Assembly (NCBI RefSeq): GCF_022965805.1
Contig: NC_133108.1
Location: 44,214,051-44,278,050, forward strand
Direction of reading: 5' to 3'
DNA length: 64,000 nucleotides
Source: Primulina eburnea
Taxonomy: Eukaryota; Streptophyta; Magnoliopsida; Lamiales; Gesneriaceae
The notes beneath the pieces are model-generated. The model was not told where the DNA came from. It saw nothing but the letters and a program-made list of their open reading frames with translations, and ran no database searches. Position 1 is the stretch's first letter. Each line of letters begins with the position of its first letter. Of this stretch, positions 62,699-64,000 are shown piece by piece. Made by a program: the position numbers and the translations under genes.

Positions 62699-64000
62699 AG
62701 GACTTGGAGCAACTAGTGCTCCTGTAAATATGAAAATTAGTGTACTTGGTGAACTGGGTTGGTGGTAGATTGTATATGGAATTTATAAGATTGGCCCGTG
62801 AGCTAACTTCTTATGAGGAATTCACTTTGGATTCCTAATGTAGCGGTGGCAGTGGCTATGGAAGTGCTGTGCTGGCTGGTTGATTGTCTATCTCCATATA
62901 TCTTGGGAAATTGATATTGCTTTAAATGTTGTTTAGTTGATTTCCGAAGATTGCTTTGATGTGGAACAGTGGAAGGCGGGGTTTAATAGATGTCAGTGAT
63001 TGATGAGCCCGCATGATTAGATATTTGGCTTACTTGCCTGAATATATTTAGCTGGAATCAGGCCACACATGGTTGCAAGTATCAATTGAGCTCTCCAGAG
63101 AATCTTCCTTTCTTAATCGTTTATTTGTATTTCCTTATTTTAGATTCTTGTCTTATACATGTATATAGTATAGAGACCTACCCTGTCAGTCAGTGCAGTT
63201 TTTCCCATCTCTTTCTTACCCACACTCAGGCCTTCATATTGAACTCGGCTTTTCTTTTTAGTTTCATCGGTCAAATACCAACTTCAGGTTGCTATTCAGT
63301 CTCTCTATTTATAATAATAATAATCCAAATTTCCTCAACTTCGTCTTTTGTTGTTTTAGAAGTAGTTCTGATCTCTGCATCTTTGCTTTGCTGTGCTAAC
63401 CTGCGGTGTTTCCCTTTCTCCGTTTTTCTGGTTTTTTTAAAAAGAAAAACGTGAAGGTAAGTGGATATGGTTGACTGTCCTTTAGGTTTGAGCTGTGTTG
63501 AGCTAGTTTTTGTCTGTTCTTTGTTGAAAATGGGATTACACAAATGATCTTTCCGCTCATTGCTTTACTGCATATTTATGTAATGAACATTCCGAGAGGC
63601 GAGAAAGTCAGCCTGTATCTAGATGATATTTTATATCTTGGTTTTTAATCTCTTACACCACATAGTTCATCAGTTCCATCTTGTTTCGGAGATTGTTGAT
63701 CATGCGAAGCTGTTAACAGGTAATCTTTACTATTCACCCGTTTCCTTCGGATTTGACCCCATGCACCTTTGTACTAACGCGAAATTTTCACGTCTTAACC
63801 AGTGCTTTTGCTGGATTTGATTGAAGACATTTCTTTACGAGGCTCTGCTTGATGGACCTGCGCATACTAATGTTCATAACAGTCGTGTCGATAGTTCTGT
63901 TTTACCACGGTTACTCTTAACTGGAGCAGAGTTAACACCGAGTTGTAGCTTCGTTTGGTTAAAATTGGTTGAACTTGTGTTGCAATCGATCTGGGCAAAG
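62699..64000. other. 3' flank of PNRC-motif gene to window end
   Basis: It is probably a long 3' UTR or downstream intergenic DNA. The open frames near 63086-63820 have no family resemblance. A gene continuing past the window end cannot be excluded. Confidence 0.45.

Overview
The window is nuclear DNA from a flowering plant: AT-rich, with GT-AG introns, long gene-poor stretches, TA microsatellites and Ty1-copia retrotransposons. A dispersed element of about 175 bp with GTGAGACGGTCTCAC ends occurs about 15 times. From memory this element is very common in Lamiales, and together with the style of the proteins it suggests a Lamiales asterid. That placement is inference.

Layout: 1-5033 is gene-free. 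5034-6261 (minus) encodes a patatin-like protein of the pPLAIII type. 8935-10921 holds two microRNA169-type hairpins on opposite strands, embedded with their TATA boxes in a large inverted duplication. 11460-13478 (minus) is a stellacyanin/mavicyanin-like phytocyanin. 15362-17050 is a decayed chloroplast ribosome recycling factor gene, followed by a small antisense TRIM element. 20881-25430 (plus) is a 12-exon TIME FOR COFFEE-like clock gene. 26190-30220 is a damaged, 5'-truncated copia element. 32204-37476 is a complete, young copia element with 642-bp LTRs, one uninterrupted 1,314-codon ORF and a perfect GATAT target duplication. 37931-38082 is a perfect foldback. 38881-44850 (plus) is a complete 15-exon ent-copalyl diphosphate synthase, the gateway to gibberellins, with a foldback MITE just downstream. 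46342-47436 (plus) is a WDR5-type WD40 protein. 48737-50216 (plus) is ribosomal protein eS24. 53093-53683 (minus) is an OVATE family repressor. 55312-55661 is a TRIM nested in a copy of the dispersed repeat. 59314-59796 (minus) is an Hsp20-like protein. 62066-62698 (plus) is a PNRC-motif protein.

The genes are an ordinary mixed neighbourhood of independent single genes and I see no cluster acting in one pathway. I found no bacterial-type operon, CRISPR array or organelle insertion. The most interesting structure is the divergent MIR169 pair in its inverted duplication. Next come the decayed RRF gene with a 59-bp repeat that multiplies splice signals, and the nested or foldback mobile elements. 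Exon boundaries were read by eye from GT/AG sites, reading phase and family resemblance. No alignment or database search was run.
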